A stretch of DNA of 64,000 nt, taken from NCBI RefSeq assembly GCF_037201965.1, contig NZ_CP147518.1:433001-497000 (forward strand), given 5' to 3'. The position numbers and the translations under genes are program-made. Within the stretch, counting starts at the first letter, position 1; each line of letters starts with the position of its first letter. This stretch comes from Spirosoma sp. SC4-14. GTDB taxonomy: Bacteria; Bacteroidota; Bacteroidia; Cytophagales; Spirosomataceae. Below, one piece after another: positions 60,325 through 64,000 of the stretch. The notes under the pieces are model-generated. The model was not told the DNA's origin and did not search any database. It saw only the letters and a list, made by a program, of their open reading frames with translations.

Positions 60325-60957
60325 TTACTGACTGAGAAGCTTTTTTACAACAGGAAGTGCAGTGTTGGCCCACTGGCGCATTTGTTTGCCTGAATAATGC
60401 AGACCATCGGATGCAAATTGCGAGTCGTTGCCAGCGGCCCGACGAGTAAGCGGAGTAATATCAACAAAGACAATCCCTGCTGCCTGACATTCCTGATGGG
60501 CAATGGCGTTAAATGCATCAATATCGTTAGCAATCTGATTTCGATTTCGGCCTTCAGCGTAGGGAGATGCACCCCAGTCGGGAATCGACAGCACGAAAAC
60601 ATGCTGCGGCTTACTACCGGCAAACTGAATCGCTGTTTGCAAAAGCACCCAAAATTCGGTTTGGTAACGATCCCGGCTCTGACCCCGATACTGGTTGTTG
60701 ACGCCGATCAATAAGGAAACTAAATCGTAGGTTTTCTGATTATTGCTGGCTTGTATAGCATCCTGAAGTTCAGCCGTTGTCCAGCCGGTGCGGGCAATAA
60801 TATCAGGATTGGCTACATCAACTCCGTTTTCTCGCAGGAGTCCCGCCAACTGAACGCTCCATCGGTCTGCTACCGACACGCTCTCACCAATGGTATAGGA
60901 ATCGCCAAGCGACAGAAATGTGAATTTCGATTTGGCTGGATCGGGGGTAGAATTCAT
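60325..60957 (-). CDS. SGNH/GDSL hydrolase
   Basis: A 210-residue esterase-type enzyme. Block I is LSLGDSYTIGE with the nucleophile serine, the asparagine block is LIGVNNQYRG, and the Asp/His pair is in ASDGLHYSG. These enzymes remove acyl groups from sugars or lipids. No signal peptide is seen from the ATG at 60957. The frame is open for a few codons further upstream but has no start codon before the repeat at 61006, so the original N-terminus could have been lost. Confidence 0.9.
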   Translation of the reverse strand: MNSTPDPAKSKFTFLSLGDSYTIGESVSVADRWSVQLAGLLRENGVDVANPDIIARTGWTTAELQDAIQASNNQKTYDLVSLLIGVNNQYRGQSRDRYQTEFWVLLQTAIQFAGSKPQHVFVLSIPDWGASPYAEGRNRNQIANDIDAFNAIAHQECQAAGIVFVDITPLTRRAAGNDSQFASDGLHYSGKQMRQWANTALPVVKKLLSQ

Positions 60958-61005
60958 TAGTGTCTGAACCGTAGCGACGGCCGCCGGGCTTTTGGGATTA
61001 ACATA

Positions 61006-61141
61006 TCTGACCAGGATTTATAGGATTTTAGGATTTACAGAGGTTTTTCAATCCAGTTTATGAACGTAAGCGTTTGTCGGAGCTGGCTGAGGAGCAAATT
61101 TTCCCTGTAAATCACTGAAATCACATAAATCCTGGTTCAGA
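61006..61141. repeat. CCAGGATTTAT-type inverted repeat
   Basis: The left arm (61006-61043) and right arm (61101-61141) pair over most of their length: TCTGACCAGGATTTAT opposite ATAAATCCTGGTTCAGA. I recall CAGGATTTATAGGATT elements as common in Cytophagales genomes. It begins at the prfB stop on the minus strand and probably ends that transcript. Confidence 0.65.
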
Positions 61142-61142
61142 C

Positions 61143-62220
61143 TTACTCCTGTTCCAGTAAAAAGGCTTTAATGAACGGATCAATATCGCCATCCAGTACG
61201 GCGTCGGTATTGGATGTTTGATAGCCCGTTCGGTGGTCCTTTACCCGCCGATCGTCGAGTACATACGAACGGATCTGCGATCCCCACTCAATCTTTTGCT
61301 TACCGGCTTCAACTTCGGCGCGGGCAGCATTTCGTTTCTGCACTTCAATCTCATATAGCTTCGATTTCAGCAATCGCATGGCCACTTCCTTGTTCTGCAA
61401 CTGGCTCCGTTCCTGCTGACACTCAATGATCAATCCAGAAGGGCGGTGCCGTAGTCGGACGGCTGTTTCCACCTTATTAACGTTCTGTCCGCCAGCGCCA
61501 CCCGACCGGAATGTGTCCCAGTCGATATCGGCCGGATTAACGTCAATTTCAATCGTATCGTCAACCAGTGGGTAGGCAAATACGGATGCAAACGAAGTAT
61601 GCCGCCGGGCATTGGAATCGAAGGGCGATACCCGAACTAGCCGATGAACCCCATTTTCAGATTTTAGAAAACCATAAGCGAGCGGGCCATCTACTTCAAT
61701 TGTTGCTGATTTGATACCGGCCGTATCACCTTCCTGATAGTCGACCTGTTTCAGGCCGTAGCCGTGTTTTTCGGCCCACCGCATATACATACGGTAGAGC
61801 ATATCGGCCCAGTCCTGACTTTCAGTACCTCCCGCACCGGCATTAATTTCCAGAACGGCACTGAGCTGATCTTCCTCATTGCCCAGCATTTTTTTGAGTT
61901 CGAGGTCTTCAAGAGTTGCCGTTACCTTCCGGCCTTCTTCGTCTACTTCTTCTTCGGATACATCGCCAGCCTCGTAGAACTCAAATAAGGTTTCGAGGTC
62001 GCCAAACTGCCCGTTGAGTTTATCATAGCCAGTGATCCAGCCTTTCAGAGCCCTAACCTGTTTCATCACGCCTTCGGCGCGGGCGGCATCACTCCAGAAT
62101 TCGGGCTGAAACGTTTGCTGCTCCAGTTCGGCTAATTGTTCGCGTTTGGTATCGTAGTCAAAGATACCCCCTCAGAGCCTCTATTCTGGCTCTCAAGTCG
62201 TTCAACTGGTCGGTTGTCAT
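61143..62220 (-). CDS. prfB: Peptide chain release factor 2, with programmed +1 frameshift
   Basis: RF2 ends translation at UGA and UAA. The first 20 codons run from ATG 62220 to CTT 62163-62161 and meet a TGA at 62160-62158. Skipping one T continues as [15 protein letters not shown] and the remaining 338 codons, giving 358 residues. The tripeptide region SPFDSN and the catalytic GGQ in [11 protein letters not shown] are present. The coding sequence is the join of 62220-62161 and 62159-61143. The shift signal is described separately. The leader holds an inverted repeat, and a -7 box lies at 62361-62354. Confidence 0.96.
62157..62172 (-). promoter_or_regulatory. prfB programmed frameshift signal
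   Basis: The minus strand reads AGGGGGTATCTTTGAC, which equals the Escherichia coli prfB signal as I recall it: an SD-like AGGGGG, the slippery CTT, and TGA followed by C. Low RF2 slows termination at TGA and allows the +1 shift, so RF2 controls its own amount. Confidence 0.95.
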
Positions 62221-62248
62221 GAACTTGTCGTATTGATTTAGTGAGTTA

Positions 62249-62345
62249 GATGTTGGATAGTAGATGGCAGACGTTGAACGCTGGACAATTGACAGTTCCG
62301 TACGTTTACTATCCAAACATCCAGTATCCAAATGTCTGGTTGTCC
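62249..62345. repeat. GGAT/CCAG-type inverted repeat in the prfB leader
   Basis: GATGTTGGATAGTA (62249-62262) pairs with TACTATCCAAACATC (62307-62321) apart from one extra base. Further units (CCAGTATCC, GACGTTGAACGCTGG) resemble the element before pcrA at 9469-9544. Confidence 0.55.
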
Positions 62346-62353
62346 ATTTTTTG

Positions 62354-62361
62354 CAAAGATA
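62354..62361 (-). promoter_or_regulatory. Candidate prfB -7 box
   Basis: TATCTTTG on the minus strand, followed by C, matches TAnnTTTG. The leader would be about 127 bases and would contain the inverted repeat. Confidence 0.55.
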
Positions 62362-62493
62362 GAACAAAAGAAGGAGGGGATGGGGTTTCGTGAAGATGCG
62401 ACCGGATGACTTATTCAGAAGGTCTGTTCTGTCAACAGGCAACTAAGTGGAGGTATAGGCCGATCAGGTATCTCCTGTGTCAACTTTTCCCCC

Positions 62494-62501
62494 TACCTTT
62501 G
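62494..62501 (+). promoter_or_regulatory. Candidate lpdA -7 box
   Basis: TACCTTTG followed by CG matches the consensus. It implies a leader of about 100 bases before the ATG at 62609. The rest of the 62362-62608 gap shows no gene. Confidence 0.5.
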
Positions 62502-62608
62502 CGTTCTGAAAATAAAGGGGCAGACATGCTAAGCATCGCTCGTTGAATCACAACGGGCAATAACTAAACAGGTCTGGCGATTCCTGACATAACTCCAAAA
62601 TACAGAAA

Positions 62609-64000
62609 ATGGCTTCACAGTACGATGTAATCGTTTTGGGTAGCGGACCGGGCGGTTATGTAGCCGCCATCCGGGCGTCGCAGTTGGGTATGAAAACGGC
62701 CGTTATCGAGCGCGAAAGCCTTGGCGGTATCTGCCTCAACTGGGGATGTATTCCTACCAAAGCGCTGCTGAAATCAGCACAGGTTTTTGAATACATTAAG
62801 CACTCCTCCGACTATGGAATCTCGATTTCGGGAGAGTCGCAGGCCGATTTTGGGGCCGTTATCAAACGGAGCCGGGGCGTTGCCGAAAGCATGAGCAAGG
62901 GCGTCCAGTTCCTGATGAAAAAGAATAAAATCGACGTTATTTCCGGCGTTGGTAAAGTAAAGCCTGGCAAGAAAATCGACGTTACAGGTGCCGATGGCAA
63001 CGTAACCGAATACGAAGCCAAGCATATTATTATTGCTACCGGTGGGCGGGCCCGTCAGCTGCCAGCCGTACCGTTCGATGGTGTAAAAGTAATTGAATAC
63101 CGGAAAGCCATGACGCTCGAAAAGCGTCCGGATTCGATGCTCGTTATTGGGTCTGGTGCGATTGGTGTTGAGTTTGCCTACGTATATGCCAGTATGGGAA
63201 CGAAGGTGACTATTGTTGAATTTATGCCGAATGTTGTGCCGGTCGAAGACGAGGATATTTCAAAAGAACTCGCCAAGCAGTACAAAAAAATGGGCATCGA
63301 CATTTATACCAAGTCGGAAGTAACCAAAGTTGATACCAGCGGAAAAGGCTGTAAGGTATTCGTGAAAACGCCAGATGGTGAAAAAACATTTGAAGCCGAT
63401 GTTGTACTGTCGGCAGCCGGTGTGGTAGCGAATATCGAAAACATTGGTCTTGAAGAAGTCGGTATTACCGTCGATCGGGGTAAAATCGTGACCGACGATT
63501 ACTACCGCACGAACGTTGAGGGCTACTATGCCATTGGCGACGTTACGAAAGGGCAAGCCCTGGCGCACGTGGCTTCGGCCGAAGGGATTATCTGCGTTGA
63601 GAAAATTGCAGGACTCCCTCACGTGGAGCCACTGAATTACAACAATATTCCGGGTTGTACGTACTGCACGCCCGAAATTGCATCGGTAGGCTATACCGAA
63701 AAAGCGGCCCGCGAAGCTGGGTACGACCTCAAAGTGGGCAAGTTTCCCTTCACGGCATCGGGTAAAGCAAAAGCCGCCGGTACTCCAGAGGGCTTTGTAA
63801 AGGTTATTTTCGACGCAAAATACGGCGAATTCCTGGGTGCTCACTTCATTGGCAATAACGTAACCGAAATGATTGCCGAAGTGGTAGCCGCCCGTAAACT
63901 AGAAACCACCGGCGAAGAAATTCTGAAGGCAGTTCACCCGCACCCAACCATGTCGGAAGCCATTAAGGATGCTACTGAAGCCGCCTACGGCGAAGCGATT
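62609..64000 (+). CDS. lpdA: Dihydrolipoyl dehydrogenase (E3), 3' end outside the window
   Basis: The first 464 codons of the E3 subunit of pyruvate and 2-oxoglutarate dehydrogenase complexes, which reoxidises dihydrolipoyl groups with NAD+. The FAD motif is VLGSGPGGYVAAIRASQ, the redox cysteines are Cys42 and Cys47 in GGICLNWGCIPTK, the NAD motif is VIGSGAIGVEFAYVYASMG, and YYAIGDVT is the second FAD contact. The C-terminal active-site HPHPTMSE is present, so only a few residues are missing. The gene is cut by the window edge. Confidence 0.97.
   Translation, partial: MASQYDVIVLGSGPGGYVAAIRASQLGMKTAVIERESLGGICLNWGCIPTKALLKSAQVFEYIKHSSDYGISISGESQADFGAVIKRSRGVAESMSKGVQFLMKKNKIDVISGVGKVKPGKKIDVTGADGNVTEYEAKHIIIATGGRARQLPAVPFDGVKVIEYRKAMTLEKRPDSMLVIGSGAIGVEFAYVYASMGTKVTIVEFMPNVVPVEDEDISKELAKQYKKMGIDIYTKSEVTKVDTSGKGCKVFVKTPDGEKTFEADVVLSAAGVVANIENIGLEEVGITVDRGKIVTDDYYRTNVEGYYAIGDVTKGQALAHVASAEGIICVEKIAGLPHVEPLNYNNIPGCTYCTPEIASVGYTEKAAREAGYDLKVGKFPFTASGKAKAAGTPEGFVKVIFDAKYGEFLGAHFIGNNVTEMIAEVVAARKLETTGEEILKAVHPHPTMSEAIKDATEAAYGEAI

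Noticed and set aside
1-64000. CRISPR arrays, IS elements, prophage or rRNA genes
   Set aside because: No regularly spaced direct repeats, transposase, phage structural genes or rRNA sequence were recognised.

Overview
The window is chromosomal DNA of a Bacteroidota bacterium, most likely a Cytophagales member close to Spirosoma. The evidence is a SusC/SusD pair with an STN domain behind an ECF sigma factor and a FecR anti-sigma factor, an OmpA/PD40 protein, a membrane LytTR regulator, DUF3467 and DUF6089-like proteins, and repeated use of the Bacteroidota -7 promoter box TAnnTTTG. Two promoters also have a -33 TTG at the expected distance (rpsL and tRNA-Gly). Nothing looks like a prophage, IS element or CRISPR array. 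The species-level guess is inference.

Layout. 1-5.7 kb: end of an OmpA-family gene, a 70-bp perfect palindrome, an aldose epimerase, rpsG, rpsL, a DUF3467 gene, a cysteine-rich unknown and an OmpA/PD40 protein. 5.7-7.1 kb: a PIN toxin gene broken by an in-frame TGA, its likely antitoxin, and a frameshifted membrane gene. 7.2-16.5 kb: pcrA, a structured intergenic region, cbpA-cbpM, a three-gene molybdoenzyme/flavin reductase/zinc-ribbon cluster, a DmpA-type peptidase, an OPT transporter carrying a REP-like insert, and tRNA-Gly(CCC). 16.5-25.2 kb: small unknown secreted proteins, a D-apionate lactonase-like gene, VOC and NodB proteins, a divergent HxlR/SDR pair and a ClC channel. 25.2-27.5 kb: a TetR-controlled detoxification-type operon with matching operators and a decayed MDR oxidoreductase. 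27.5-36.2 kb: a CotH protein, a response regulator, an amidohydrolase interrupted by TAG directly after its signal peptide, a frameshifted small membrane protein, a conserved unknown and an S41 protease. 36.3-44.2 kb: yraN, lipB, an unknown, an exonuclease-like protein, rnr, an AraC regulator, an alcohol dehydrogenase and an acetyltransferase. 44.5-54.9 kb: a GAF histidine kinase and the sigma/FecR/SusC/SusD/heme-VCBS locus. 55.1-64 kb: cytosine deaminase, an outer-membrane barrel, a prenyl synthase, a rhomboid protease, a LytTR regulator, a membrane protein, an SGNH hydrolase, prfB with its programmed frameshift, and the start of lpdA.

Two patterns cut across the window. First, many intergenic gaps hold long inverted repeats that fall into several dispersed families. 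One family occurs at 3981-4049, 10911-10992, 57581-57690 and 58321-58416, and one REP-like element lies inside the OPT coding sequence. Second, five genes are visibly disrupted: PIN, two membrane proteins, an MDR oxidoreductase and an amidohydrolase. I found no single system that is clearly new. The best candidates for follow-up are the molybdoenzyme/reductase/zinc-ribbon cluster, the hairpin-rich region between pcrA and cbpA, and the TetR operon with its duplicated operators.
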